This document shows, in pieces, positions 18,208-26,602 of a DNA stretch of 64,000 nucleotides. Position 1 is the first letter of the stretch, and each line of letters begins with the position of its first letter. Under the pieces are notes generated by a model, which saw only the letters and a list, made by a program, of their open reading frames with translations, searched no databases and had not been told where the DNA came from. Made by a program: the position numbers and the translations under genes. The stretch comes from Microbacterium sp. LWH11-1.2 (GTDB taxonomy: Bacteria > Actinomycetota > Actinomycetes > Actinomycetales > Microbacteriaceae), in NCBI RefSeq assembly GCF_038397745.1, contig NZ_CP151636.1:806001-870000 (forward strand), given 5' to 3'.

Positions 18208-18334
18208 TTGGCTACGTCATCGGACCAGGGATCCCGGCATTGTCGACGAGCATGACAGGAGCCGTGACCAGCGTGGGGTACCGTGATCTCTGCGCGAACG
18301 ATGCGCGATGACGACAGCGGAACGGAGCATCTCG

Positions 18335-19051
18335 ATGGCGACTCGGAAGGCCGCAGGTCCGGCGAAGGCGCCGACCCGCACGAGCGGCAGCCCCGCACGT
18401 CCTCGCCGCGCACGCGACTCGCTCAGCCGCGAGATCATCGTGGCCGCCGCGGACCGCGTCGTGGAGCGCGACGGCCTCGATCGCCTGACCTTCCAGGCCA
18501 TCGGCGAAGAGCTCGGCGCGCACCCGACATCGATCTACCGGCACTTCCGCGACAAGGACGAGCTGCTCCTCGCGCTCATCGACACGCTCCGCGCCCGCTC
18601 CTACAGCGGGGGAATGGTCGAGACCGACGACTGGATGGCCGATCTGCGCACCCAGGCGCACCTCATCCACGGCCACTACATGCGCTACCCCGAGTTCGCG
18701 CTGCAGATGGCGCTGCGCCGCCCGACGGACTTCTCGTCGATGGAGTTCTCGATCGGAGCCCTCCGCCGCGGGGGCTACGACAAGGAGCAGGCGGCGCTGT
18801 ACGCCCGCGCGCTCGGACAGCTGATCCGCTCGGCATCCAGCATCCAGGCCGCGCTCACGGCGCTCCCCGCCGACGTGCAGGACGCCGACGAGCTCACCTG
18901 GCAGATGGACTACCGTCGGCTCGATCCCGAGGAGTTCCCGAACATCGTCTGGGCCGGCGACAGCCTTCCGGGCGTGCGCGACCCGCGGGCCTGGGAGTCG
19001 GCGCTCGAGCTGCTGCTGGAGAGCATCGAGCGGCACGCACCCGGCGCCTGA
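18335..19051 (+). CDS. TetR-family transcriptional regulator
   Basis: A 238-residue regulator: a basic 35-residue lead, then a TetR helix-turn-helix (VVERDGLDRLTFQAIGEELG, then AHPTSIYRHFRDKDELL) and an all-helical ligand domain with a TetR_C-like DFSSMEFSIGALRRGGYD. ATG 18335 has GGAG at 18321-18324; ATG 18308 in frame has no site. It is divergent from the S9 peptidase and sits between two leftward operons carrying the same 14-base promoter motif, so it probably controls both and itself. The inducer is unknown. Confidence 0.85.
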   Translation: MATRKAAGPAKAPTRTSGSPARPRRARDSLSREIIVAAADRVVERDGLDRLTFQAIGEELGAHPTSIYRHFRDKDELLLALIDTLRARSYSGGMVETDDWMADLRTQAHLIHGHYMRYPEFALQMALRRPTDFSSMEFSIGALRRGGYDKEQAALYARALGQLIRSASSIQAALTALPADVQDADELTWQMDYRRLDPEEFPNIVWAGDSLPGVRDPRAWESALELLLESIERHAPGA

Positions 19052-19131
19052 GCCTCAGGTGCTCTGCGGTCGGGCAGCGGTGGCGATCAGGCATCCGTTC
19101 CGAGCATGCACACGTTGTGAGCACTCACCGC

Positions 19132-19497
19132 GAAGGAGATCTCACGCTTGGGAGGAGCATCCGCTCCCAAACCGCCTTCATTGCGTGAGATCTCCTCCCG
19201 AACTTGCGCCGCGGATGCCGCCACGGCAGGCGCCTGCGCTCCGGATGCCACCGCCGGGGAGAGCACCCACTACGGAGGAGATCTCACGCTTGGGAGGAGC
19301 ATCCGGGCTCAAACCTCCTCCGTATCGTGAGATCTCCTCCCGAACGTGCGCTGCGGATGCCGCCGCGGCAGGCGCCTGCGCTCCGGATGCCACCGCCGGG
19401 GAGAGCACCCACTACGGAGGAGATCTCACGCTTGGGAGGAGCATCCGGGCTCAAACCTCCTCCGTACCGTGAGATCTCCTCCCGAACGTGCGCCGCG
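19132..19497. repeat. 142-bp tandem array of GATCTC hairpins
   Basis: The 447-bp gap between TetR and the M20 peptidase gene is mostly this array. Three hairpins with arms GGAGGAGATCTCACG / CGTGAGATCTCCTCC lie at 19132-19198, 19274-19340 and 19416-19482, starting exactly 142 bp apart; the first has one mismatch. Near-identical 70-bp spacers rich in GGATGC and GCAGGCGCCTGCG separate them. The inner loop holds a second GGAGGAG/CTCCTCC pair in copies two and three. The array ends at the M20 stop codon. Each stem could terminate transcription from both sides. Confidence 0.85.
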
Positions 19498-19498
19498 A

Positions 19499-20593
19499 TC
19501 AGCCGCCGGCCGTGAGCTCGTCGAGCATGCCGGTGAGCAGCTCGATCCGCTCCATCATCGAGTCGATCGACACCCACTCGTGGTCGGCGTGCGCGCCCGC
19601 GCCGCGTGGCCCGAGGCCGTCGAGCGTGCGCGCCCCGACCGCCGCCGTGAAGTTGCCATCGGATGCTCCACCGGCCGAGACCGCCTCGACGTCCGGATGC
19701 CCGAGACGCGCGGCGACCCGTCGGGCGCAGTCGAGCAGCTCGGCCGAGGAGCTCTCCTCCATCGGCGGACGGTTGATGCCGCCCGAGACCGCGACGCTGA
19801 CGCCGTCGGTGTGCGCCCCGAGCCGCTGCATCTCGACGTCGACGCGCTCGAGCTCGCCCAGCGTCCAGGCGCGTACGTCGACGCGCACCTCGGCGTGCTC
19901 GGGGATCACGTTGGTCACCGTCCCCGCCTGGGCGACCGTCGGACTCACGGTCGTGCCGGCCTCGGCATCCGCCAGCTCCGGCAGGGCCAGCACGTGATGG
20001 GCGAGCTCGGCGAGAGCACTCCGGCCCTTCCACGGCTCGAGCCCCGCGTGCGCCGCGCGCCCGGTGAAGGCGATCCGATAGATGCTGCCGCCGCGGCGGG
20101 CGATCTTGAGCGCTCCGTCGAGACTCGGCTCGAGCACCAAGACGGTGCCCGCACGGGCCGCCTCCCGTTCGATCAGGGCGCGCGAGGTCAGCGAGCCGAC
20201 CTCCTCGTCGCTCGTCAGCAGGACGGCGACCGCCCCCGGCCGCGCCACCTGTGCGAGCGCCGCCGCCATGATCACGATGCCGGCCTTCATGTCGAAGACC
20301 CCCGGTCCCGTGGCGCGGTCGCCGTCGATCCGGAACGGCCGGTCGACGATCGTCCCCTTCGGGAACACGGTGTCGAGGTGACCGATCAGCAGCACCGCGG
20401 GCGCCTCGCCTCCCGGCCAGCGCAGGTGCGAGATGCCGTCGACGGTCTCGATGATCCCCGGCTCGCCCATCACCGGATCGAGCCAGGATCGCACGAGCTG
20501 CTGCGCGGTCGCGAGGCCGACTGCGTCGCCCGTGGGCGTCTCGATCGACACGAGCTCGGCCAGGCGCTCGACCGCGAGCGACCGCGCGCTCAT
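19499..20593 (-). CDS. M20 family metallopeptidase (carboxypeptidase G2-like)
   Basis: A 364-residue cytosolic peptidase. Likely zinc ligands are His72 (GHLDT), Asp101 (FDMKAG) and, with the general base, Glu130-Glu131 (TSDEEVG); the dimerisation segment GRAAHAGLEPWKGRSAL follows and a late HADHE supplies the last histidine. It lacks a signal peptide and best resembles the glutamate-carboxypeptidase/ArgE group. The ATG overlaps the stop of the alpha/beta hydrolase by four bases. With S9 peptidase and importer it suggests peptide or N-acyl amino acid use. Confidence 0.9.
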   Translation of the reverse strand: MSARSLAVERLAELVSIETPTGDAVGLATAQQLVRSWLDPVMGEPGIIETVDGISHLRWPGGEAPAVLLIGHLDTVFPKGTIVDRPFRIDGDRATGPGVFDMKAGIVIMAAALAQVARPGAVAVLLTSDEEVGSLTSRALIEREAARAGTVLVLEPSLDGALKIARRGGSIYRIAFTGRAAHAGLEPWKGRSALAELAHHVLALPELADAEAGTTVSPTVAQAGTVTNVIPEHAEVRVDVRAWTLGELERVDVEMQRLGAHTDGVSVAVSGGINRPPMEESSSAELLDCARRVAARLGHPDVEAVSAGGASDGNFTAAVGARTLDGLGPRGAGAHADHEWVSIDSMMERIELLTGMLDELTAGG

Positions 20594-21465
20594 GCCGCGG
20601 CCTCGGTCGCCGCGAAGAACTCCCTGAGCGCGGCGGCGGTGACCGCCGGTGCCTCTTCGGCCAGGTAGTGGTCGGCCTCGACCGCCGCACCCGTGACCCC
20701 GGGGGCGTAGGGCGCCCAGGTCGCGAGCACGTCGAAGTTCCGACCCACATAACTGTGCGCACCCCAGAGCGCGACCGTCGGACAGTCGACGGTGCGGCCG
20801 GCTTCCCGATCCGCGCGGTCGTGGTCGAGGTCGATGGTCGCCGCGGCCCGGTAGTCCGCCCCCGAGGCGAACACGGTGTCGACGTCGAAGCATCGCAGGT
20901 ACTCGTCGTACGCATCCGGGAGCCGGTCGCCGTCGTGCCGCCTGCCGGTGAACCTGCTGCGCAGCCAGGTCTCACGATCCGCGCCGATCAGCGCCTCCGG
21001 CATCCCGTCGTCCCGCGCGAGGAAGAACCAGTGGAAGTACGCCGTCGCCATCGCCCGGTCGACGTTCTCGAACATGTGCAGTGTCGGCACGATGTCGAGC
21101 ACGGCCAGCGCCGACACGGCATCCGTGTGATCCAGCGCCATCCGATGCGCGACGCGTCCGCCCCGGTCGTGGCCGACCACGGCGAAGCGGGGAAAGCCGA
21201 GCTCGCGCATCAGGATCACCTGGTCGCGGGCCATCTCGCGCTTGGAGTAGTGCGCGCCACGGGGCTTCGCCGAATCGCCGTAGCCGCGCAGATCAGCCGC
21301 GACGACCGTGTGGTCCACGGCCAGGGCCTCGGCGACGTCGTCCCACATGGCCTTCGTCTCGGGGTAGCCGTGCAGCAGCAGCACCGCAGGACCGGCGCCA
21401 CGCACCTCGGCCGCGATCCTGATGCCGTCGCAGTCCACCGCGACCTGCGTGCGGGGTGTGGTCAT
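20590..21465 (-). CDS. Alpha/beta hydrolase, haloacetate dehalogenase/epoxide hydrolase-like
   Basis: A 291-residue hydrolase with HGYPET (32-37) and an aspartate nucleophile, Asp100 in GHDRGG (98-103), instead of Ser. This is the hallmark of epoxide hydrolases and fluoroacetate dehalogenases. The cap segment FHWFFLARDDGMPEALIGAD is especially like haloacetate dehalogenases. Catalytic His is probably in EADHYLAEEAP. It is the first gene of a two-gene leftward unit with the M20 peptidase. The motif at 21508-21521 lies upstream. The natural substrate is unknown. Confidence 0.85.
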   Translation of the reverse strand: MTTPRTQVAVDCDGIRIAAEVRGAGPAVLLLHGYPETKAMWDDVAEALAVDHTVVAADLRGYGDSAKPRGAHYSKREMARDQVILMRELGFPRFAVVGHDRGGRVAHRMALDHTDAVSALAVLDIVPTLHMFENVDRAMATAYFHWFFLARDDGMPEALIGADRETWLRSRFTGRRHDGDRLPDAYDEYLRCFDVDTVFASGADYRAAATIDLDHDRADREAGRTVDCPTVALWGAHSYVGRNFDVLATWAPYAPGVTGAAVEADHYLAEEAPAVTAAALREFFAATEAAA

Positions 21466-21507
21466 CGTCGTCCCACTCTCGGAGAAGTCCAGTCAACAAG
21501 TCAATCT

Positions 21508-21521
21508 CGTTGACTATAGCA
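21508..21521 (-). promoter_or_regulatory. Shared 14-base motif at the hydrolase-M20 promoter
   Basis: The minus-strand TGCTATAGTCAACG is identical to the copy at 18194-18207. It is followed toward the gene by the second arm of AGTCAAC-N11-GTTGACT (21491-21515). TATAGT may be the -10 box. Perfect identity of 14 bases at two leftward promoters about 3 kb apart supports co-regulation. Confidence 0.5.
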
Positions 21522-21565
21522 ATGACCAGAGCGCCGGGATAGCCCGGGATCCGACGAACCCGACG

Positions 21566-22114
21566 TCAGAGTGCGGCGAACCCCGCGGCGGCGCACGCGA
21601 TGCCGACGCCGAGCAGGACGGGAGCTGCGAGGATGCCGCACCAGAAGCTCCGCGCCGCGGGCTCATCTTTCACGACCGCAGCGACCACGGCATCCGTGAC
21701 CAGCAGCACTCCGACGAGGAAGTAGATCGGCTGCGCGAAGACCCACGCCAGCGGGAGGAAGTGGATGCCGACGACGCCCAGCACGAGCGGCGCGATGAGG
21801 TCCTGCCGCTTGCGCCTCGCCGCCCAGATCGCCAGCACCACGATCGCGATCACCTCGAGCCAGAAGATCACGATGTACCAGATGAACGCCGGTCCGCCCA
21901 CGACGATGGCGGTCGGCGACGACCAGTTGCGGATCACGGCCGGCACGCTGACCCCGGCGAGCGCCGCACCGCCGAGACTCAGCACACCGAGCACGACGCG
22001 CCATGCCCCGTGCTTCGGCGGTCGCTCCTGGCCCCACCCCGCCCACACGAATGCGGCGACCCCGAAGATCGCGCCGGTCATCAGCAGGTCGCGCGGGAAC
22101 TCGGTGATGATCAT
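21566..22114 (-). CDS. Multi-pass membrane protein of unknown function
   Basis: The 182-residue product has about six hydrophobic helices, with a basic WAARRKRQD loop near the middle. No family was recognised with confidence. The start at 22114 gives a short N-terminal segment before the first helix (LLMTGAIFGVAAFVWAGWG). It is followed downstream only by the hydrolase promoter, 100 bp away, so it is probably its own unit or co-transcribed with the membrane gene upstream. Confidence 0.65.
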   Translation of the reverse strand: MIITEFPRDLLMTGAIFGVAAFVWAGWGQERPPKHGAWRVVLGVLSLGGAALAGVSVPAVIRNWSSPTAIVVGGPAFIWYIVIFWLEVIAIVVLAIWAARRKRQDLIAPLVLGVVGIHFLPLAWVFAQPIYFLVGVLLVTDAVVAAVVKDEPAARSFWCGILAAPVLLGVGIACAAAGFAAL

Positions 22115-22147
22115 GCGGCCCAGGCTAGTCGGGTGCGCGGTCGCCGG

Positions 22148-22657
22148 TCAGGAGGGATTCCGGTCGCCGACCGCGGCGACGAGCCGCGACATCCCGGGTG
22201 CCGACGTGTCGACCCTCAGCGTCGTGCCGGCGGAGGAGCGCACCACCAGCATCCGTCTTCCCCACCGATCGACCGTGCGGTGCGACACGATGTCGCGGTA
22301 GCGGATGCTGCGCTCCGCGCCGAGGACCGTGCGGAAGGCGATCGCGTCGACACCGGGCAGCACGTACCGGTTGCGGTACGCGAGCAGCACCAGCAGACCG
22401 ACGACGAGCAGCACGACCGACGCGATGCGGAACGGCATCGGGTCGCGCATGTCCCCGCTGCCGAATCCCAGCAGCGAGGCGACGACCGCGAGGGCGAGCA
22501 GCACCCCGGCGGTGATGGCGACGAAGCGGGGCAGACGGATGCGGGCGTCCGGGGCCTTCCCGCGCTTCGAGCGACCGAAGAACGAGCGCACGAGCACGAT
22601 GACGAAGACGAGCGCCGACGCGAAGAGGACGATCTTCAGCACGAAGGCGGGGATCAT
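22148..22657 (-). CDS. Membrane protein with C-terminal PH-like domain
   Basis: A 169-residue protein with an N-terminal helix (IPAFVLKIVLFASALVFVIV), a basic loop, two further helices and then a soluble beta-rich tail (AIAFRTVLGAERSIRYRDIV, then RRMLVVRSSAG). This layout resembles bacterial PH-domain (YdbS/YvcR-like) membrane proteins. The role is unknown. It is divergent from gluconokinase. Confidence 0.6.
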   Translation of the reverse strand: MIPAFVLKIVLFASALVFVIVLVRSFFGRSKRGKAPDARIRLPRFVAITAGVLLALAVVASLLGFGSGDMRDPMPFRIASVVLLVVGLLVLLAYRNRYVLPGVDAIAFRTVLGAERSIRYRDIVSHRTVDRWGRRMLVVRSSAGTTLRVDTSAPGMSRLVAAVGDRNPS

Positions 22658-22750
22658 CCTCCGACGGTATCAAGCGCCGGGGCGGTGGCGGCATCCGCTG
22701 CGCCTCTCATGGTTCGATAGAAGGGTCCGTCCCGCACACGAGGAGCACCG

Positions 22751-23266
22751 ATGACGCCGCACAGCCCGATCGTCGTGATGGGTGTCTCGGGCGTCGGCAA
22801 GACGACCATCGGCGAGGAGCTGGCGCGACGCCGAGGCACCCGGTTCCTCGATGCCGACGACCTGCACAGCCCGGCGAACATCGCCAAGATGAGCGCCGGC
22901 ATCCCGCTGGTCGACGACGATCGCTGGCCCTGGCTCGACCTCGTCGGCGCCGCGCTCATCGCCGAACCCGGCGTCGTCGTCGCGTGCTCGGCGCTGCGGC
23001 GCGTCTACCGTGACCGCCTGCGGGCGACGGCTCCCGCGACCCTGTTCGTGCACCTCGCCGCCGCACCCGAGAGAGTCGCCGCACAGGCGGAGGCGCGCGA
23101 GGACCACTTCATGCCGCCGGCCCTGCTGCGCTCGCAGATCGCCACGCTCGAGCCGCTCGGCGATGACGAGCACGGTGTCACCGTCATCGTGGATGCCGAC
23201 CCCGATGAGCTCGTCGACCGCATCCTGGGTCTTCTGGCAGGTGAGCGGGAGCAGTCCGAGAAGTAG
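22751..23266 (+). CDS. gntK: Gluconokinase
   Basis: A 171-residue P-loop kinase phosphorylating gluconate to 6-phosphogluconate. Walker A GVSGVGKTT (11-19) is followed by the family's DADDLHSPANIAKMSAGIPL and CSALRRVYRDRLR, and the lid EAREDHFMPPALLRSQ. Size equals E. coli GntK/IdnK. GAGGAG lies upstream of the ATG. It makes the substrate of the 6-phosphogluconate dehydrogenase at the left end of the window, though the genes are not linked in an operon. Confidence 0.93.
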   Translation: MTPHSPIVVMGVSGVGKTTIGEELARRRGTRFLDADDLHSPANIAKMSAGIPLVDDDRWPWLDLVGAALIAEPGVVVACSALRRVYRDRLRATAPATLFVHLAAAPERVAAQAEAREDHFMPPALLRSQIATLEPLGDDEHGVTVIVDADPDELVDRILGLLAGEREQSEK

Positions 23267-23278
23267 GCTGATCCCATC

Positions 23279-24103
23279 ATGCAAGAGTTCTGGCAGTGGG
23301 CGGGCAGCTACTGGTGGCTCATCTTCCCCATCATGGGGATGGCCGGTGGCGCCGCGAAGGCCTGGGAGCAGAGCGCGAAGCGCCGTCATGAACGGCGCCT
23401 CGAGACCCTGAAGATGAAGGCCCAGCTGAAGACCGCCGAGATCGAGGCGAGGGCACTGACCCAGCAGGCGAAGCGCCGCGGGCCGTCGGTCGTCGACACC
23501 ACGGCGTCCGTCGCTCCGAACGATCTGCTCGTGCGCCTGTTCGCCGAGCACGACGAGATCACCGCCCGCTGGCTGGACTACGAGCTCGACGTCGCGAAGC
23601 TGATCGCGTTCCCCGCCATGAGCGACGGCCGTCAGCCGCTGACCGCCGCGTTCCTGCGGGCCAAGAAGACGGCGGATGCGCTGCGCCCGGCATCCGCGGA
23701 GGCGAAGGTCACCGAGCATCAGGTGGCCGAGTACCTGCAGGCCGTGGGCGACTACGCGGTCGCGTTCGAGATCGCCGAGAAGGACGCCCGGCGCCTGCGC
23801 GACTCGACGTTCACCGAGCCGGAGCGCAAGCGGCTCGAGCGCGCACAGCAGCTGCTGAAGGTCGCGGTCGACGAATCGGCGACGCAGGCCGAGCGCAATG
23901 TCGCCTACAAGCGCGTGCGCGAAGAGCTCGACGGTCTCATCCTGCTCTCCGACGATGCGGTCACGGTGCTCGAGAAGCAGGTGGCGAAGGAGCTGTCGGC
24001 ACCGGTCGTCACGCCGGAGCCTCCCGCCGCCCCCGAGCCCGAGCGGATGCCGGTCGCCGAGCCCCTGCGCCCCGCCCCGCCCGCGCGCCGAGAAGGCGCA
24101 TGA
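23279..24103 (+). CDS. Membrane-anchored helical protein of unknown function
   Basis: A 274-residue protein with one N-terminal membrane segment (WWLIFPIMGMAGGAAKAW), then a long charged helical region (likely coiled coil, about residues 35-70 and 160-220) and a Pro/Glu/Ala-rich tail (PPAAPEPERMPVAEP). It starts 12 bp after gluconokinase; TAGGCT at 23264-23269 could be its own -10. The stop overlaps the next start by four bases. Similar proteins are common hypothetical proteins in Microbacteriaceae. Confidence 0.65.
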   Translation: MQEFWQWAGSYWWLIFPIMGMAGGAAKAWEQSAKRRHERRLETLKMKAQLKTAEIEARALTQQAKRRGPSVVDTTASVAPNDLLVRLFAEHDEITARWLDYELDVAKLIAFPAMSDGRQPLTAAFLRAKKTADALRPASAEAKVTEHQVAEYLQAVGDYAVAFEIAEKDARRLRDSTFTEPERKRLERAQQLLKVAVDESATQAERNVAYKRVREELDGLILLSDDAVTVLEKQVAKELSAPVVTPEPPAAPEPERMPVAEPLRPAPPARREGA

Positions 24104-24960
24104 GTCCCGACGGCGCTGCGCGCCGCCGGACGGTCGTCATCACCGGTGCATCCGACGGGATCGGCGCGGCCGCTGCCCGGCAACTCGCGGCATCCGGAGA
24201 TCGTCTGCTGCTCGTCGGCCGGTCGCCCGAGAAGACCGCGGCGATCGCGCGCGAGACGGGAGCCGAGCACCTCACCGCCGACTTCGCCCGCCTCGACGAT
24301 GTGCGGGCACTGGCGGAGGAGATCGCGGGCCTGGTCGGAGACGACGGCATCGACGTGCTGGCGAACAACGCCGGCGGGATCTTCGGAGATCAGACGCCGA
24401 CCGTCGACGGTTTCGAGAAGACCATCCAGGTGAACCATCTGTCGCCGTTTCTGCTGACGAACCTGCTGCTGCCGCAGCTGCGGAAGGCGGATGCCGCGGT
24501 CATCAACACCTCGAGCGTCGGCCACCGCCTGTTCGGCCACATCGACGTCGACGACCTCGACAACCGGAAGAAGTACAGCGCCAACAAGGCATACGGCGAC
24601 GCGAAGCTCGCGAACGTCCTGTTCACGAAGAGCCTGCACACGAAGTTCCACGCCGAGGGCCTGAGCGCGGTGGCCTTCCACCCTGGCGTCGTACGGACGA
24701 ACTTCGCGGCCGAGTCGTCGAGCGTGATGCGACTGATCTACCGCACGCCCCTCAAGCACCTGCTCACGATCGGCACCGACAAGGGCGGCGAGACGCTGCG
24801 CTGGTTCATCGAGGGCACGCCTGATGAGACCTGGTTCTCCGGCGCGTACTACGACGAGCGCACGCTGAGCACCCGGGTGAATCCCCAGGTCGACGACGCC
24901 GAGCTCGCCGAGGCGCTCTGGCAGAAGAGCGCGGAGCTCGTGGGTATCCCAACGATCTGA
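24100..24960 (+). CDS. SDR family NAD(P)-dependent oxidoreductase
   Basis: A 286-residue short-chain dehydrogenase with the cofactor motif TGASDGIG (15-22), NNAG, and the catalytic Ser of INTSSVG with Tyr-x-x-x-Lys in AYGDAKLAN. The pattern resembles the retinol-dehydrogenase/WW-oxidoreductase-like group of bacterial SDRs. Substrate unknown. Its ATG overlaps the upstream stop (ATGA). Confidence 0.88.
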   Translation: MSPDGAARRRTVVITGASDGIGAAAARQLAASGDRLLLVGRSPEKTAAIARETGAEHLTADFARLDDVRALAEEIAGLVGDDGIDVLANNAGGIFGDQTPTVDGFEKTIQVNHLSPFLLTNLLLPQLRKADAAVINTSSVGHRLFGHIDVDDLDNRKKYSANKAYGDAKLANVLFTKSLHTKFHAEGLSAVAFHPGVVRTNFAAESSSVMRLIYRTPLKHLLTIGTDKGGETLRWFIEGTPDETWFSGAYYDERTLSTRVNPQVDDAELAEALWQKSAELVGIPTI

Positions 24961-24964
24961 CGCG

Positions 24965-25453
24965 ATGACGCGTACACCTGGAGGGCGAGTGCGAAGGTAC
25001 CGCTGGCTGCTCATCACGATTCTCTCGGTCGTCGTCGTGGCCGTCGTCACGACCCTGGCCCTCATGTTCCCGGTGCGGAAGCAGGGCCAAGCACGCGTGG
25101 AAGCCGAAGCGAGCCTCCCCCTCCTCCTGATCCCGGAGAAGTACAGCGATCCCGCAGGTATCGGGGAGATGCGGCTCGAACCGGACGGCGTCGCACAGCT
25201 CACGGACTTTCCCGTCGGTGATGTCGATGTCGTCGAGAACTGCATCGAATGGGACAGCGCGAAGCCCTTCACGGGAACAGCCGAATGGTCGGCCGATCGA
25301 AAACTGAACATCACGATCACCAGCGAAGACGGCTCGGTCATCATCGGCCCCTACAGTCCGAGTTTCGGGGATATCGTCTGGTATCGCTTCGGCATGTCGT
25401 TGTGCGATGACGATCGTGTGGTCTGGTACTCGTCGACACCCGCGACTCCGTAG
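24965..25453 (+). CDS. Membrane-anchored extracytoplasmic protein of unknown function
   Basis: A 162-residue protein: basic N-terminus, one helix (LLITILSVVVVAVVTTLALM) and an outward beta-rich domain with two cysteines (ENCIEWDS and MSLCDDD). The coding stretch is a little less GC-rich than its neighbours, which may mean recent acquisition. ATG 24965 follows the SDR stop by four bases; GTG 24989 with GGAGGG three bases upstream is an alternative start. No family recognised. Confidence 0.6.
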   Translation: MTRTPGGRVRRYRWLLITILSVVVVAVVTTLALMFPVRKQGQARVEAEASLPLLLIPEKYSDPAGIGEMRLEPDGVAQLTDFPVGDVDVVENCIEWDSAKPFTGTAEWSADRKLNITITSEDGSVIIGPYSPSFGDIVWYRFGMSLCDDDRVVWYSSTPATP

Positions 25454-25505
25454 ACGACGTCTTCTGTCGCACCAACCGTCAGCATCCATCCACGGAGGGA
25501 ACATC

Positions 25506-26300
25506 ATGCTCATCGATCTCACCGGCAAGACCGCACTCGTGACCGGCTCGACCCAGGGCATCGGGCGGGCGATCGCCACCGCGCTGGCGGATGCCGGAGC
25601 GCGCGTCGCCGTCAACGGACGCAGCGCCGACACCGTGGCATCTGTCATCTCCGACCTTCAGGGCGAGCGGTCCGAGCGCGACCTGCTCGCCGCGCCCGGC
25701 GACGTGACCGACGAGGCCGGTGCAGACGCCGTGCTCGCCGCGACCGGCGACATCGACGTCCTCGTCAACAACCTCGGCATCTTCGGCGCGACACCCGCGC
25801 TCGACATCACCGATGACGAATGGCGCCGCTACTTCGACGTGAACGTGCTCGCGGCGGTGCGCCTGATCCGCTCGACCCTGCCCGGCATGAAGGAGCGCAG
25901 CTGGGGTCGGGTGCTCAACATCGCGAGCGACTCGGCGGTCGTGATCCCGGCCGAGATGATCCACTACGGCATGTCGAAGACCGCGCTGCTGGCCGTCTCG
26001 CGCGGGTTCGCGAAGGATGCCGCCGGCACCGGCGTCACCGTCAACTCAGTGCTCGCCGGCCCGACCCACACCGGCGGCGTCGAGGACTTCGTCTACGAGC
26101 TGGTCGACAAGGCGCTCCCGTGGGACGAGGCGCAGCGCGAGTTCATGAAGCTGCACCGGCCGCAGTCCCTGCTGCAGCGACTCATCGAGCCCGAGGAGAT
26201 CGCGAACATGGTCGCATACCTGTCCTCGCCGCTCGCCTCCGCGACGACCGGGGCCGCGGTGCGCGTCGACGGCGGCTACATCGACTCGATCGTGCCGTAG
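25506..26300 (+). CDS. SDR family oxidoreductase (FabG-like)
   Basis: A 264-residue classical SDR with TGSTQGIG (13-20), NNLGIFG, a catalytic Ser in NIASDSAV and Tyr-x-x-x-Lys in HYGMSKTAL. It ends with the usual DGGY segment. GGAGGGAAC precedes the ATG. An upstream in-frame start at 25407 lies inside the preceding gene and is rejected. The exact substrate is unknown. Confidence 0.9.
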   Translation: MLIDLTGKTALVTGSTQGIGRAIATALADAGARVAVNGRSADTVASVISDLQGERSERDLLAAPGDVTDEAGADAVLAATGDIDVLVNNLGIFGATPALDITDDEWRRYFDVNVLAAVRLIRSTLPGMKERSWGRVLNIASDSAVVIPAEMIHYGMSKTALLAVSRGFAKDAAGTGVTVNSVLAGPTHTGGVEDFVYELVDKALPWDEAQREFMKLHRPQSLLQRLIEPEEIANMVAYLSSPLASATTGAAVRVDGGYIDSIVP

Positions 26301-26313
26301 CCGGTTCGCATCC

Positions 26314-26347
26314 GGTCGTCGAGCGAGCCGCACGCGAGACGAAACGC
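26314..26347 (+). repeat. GTTGAGCGA...GAGACGAAACGC dispersed element, copy 2
   Basis: This 34-bp stretch begins 14 bp after the SDR stop. It shares GGTCGTCGAGCGAG and GAGACGAAACGC with the copies at 6254-6285 and 60241-60272; only the middle differs. It lies upstream of the CorA leader promoter and does not look coding. Confidence 0.55.
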
Positions 26348-26366
26348 CTCTTCCGGTTTCGAGGAG

Positions 26367-26602
26367 TAACATGGCCCCTCGGGTCGTCCGACCCGAAGAG
26401 AGTCCGAAAGGCGGTGATGGCGATGTCCGGTGATAGTTACGACGCCGCCACCGCTGCGTCGCGACTCCCTGCGCTTTCGCGTTGAGCATCCGCTCCGCGT
26501 TCTCGCACGTCCTTCCGCAGCGTCGGCGGCGTCTCCCGCCCCTTGACGAATCTGCGCACGGAGCTCTCTGCTGCCGTGCGCCTGCTGGAACGGAGCCGCA
26601 TC
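26367..26602 (+). promoter_or_regulatory. Structured 5' leader of corA
   Basis: The 302-bp gap before corA holds a TAACAT -10-like box (26367-26372), then directly a stem TCGGGTCG-TC-CGACCCGA (26379-26396), a 22-codon ORF (26417-26485), and a second stem GCGCACGG-N12-CCGTGCGC (26554-26581) ending 21 bases before the corA ATG. A leader of about 220 nt with a small ORF and a stem near the start is the layout of attenuated Mg2+ transporter genes. It does not match the M-box consensus as far as I can see. Regulation is inferred. Confidence 0.45.
26417..26485 (+). CDS. Possible leader peptide upstream of corA
   Basis: A 22-codon ORF, MAMSGDSYDAATAASRLPAL plus two residues, preceded by AAAGGCGG. 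It lies inside the corA leader, between two predicted stems, and ends 117 bases before the corA start. It contains one proline and two arginines near its end. Whether it is translated is unknown; position is the main argument. Confidence 0.35.
   Translation: MAMSGDSYDAATAASRLPALSR

Noticed and set aside
19132..19497. Possible CRISPR array because of regular repeats
   Set aside because: Period is 142 bp, the spacers are themselves near-identical and no cas gene is present; it is a tandem duplication of hairpins.
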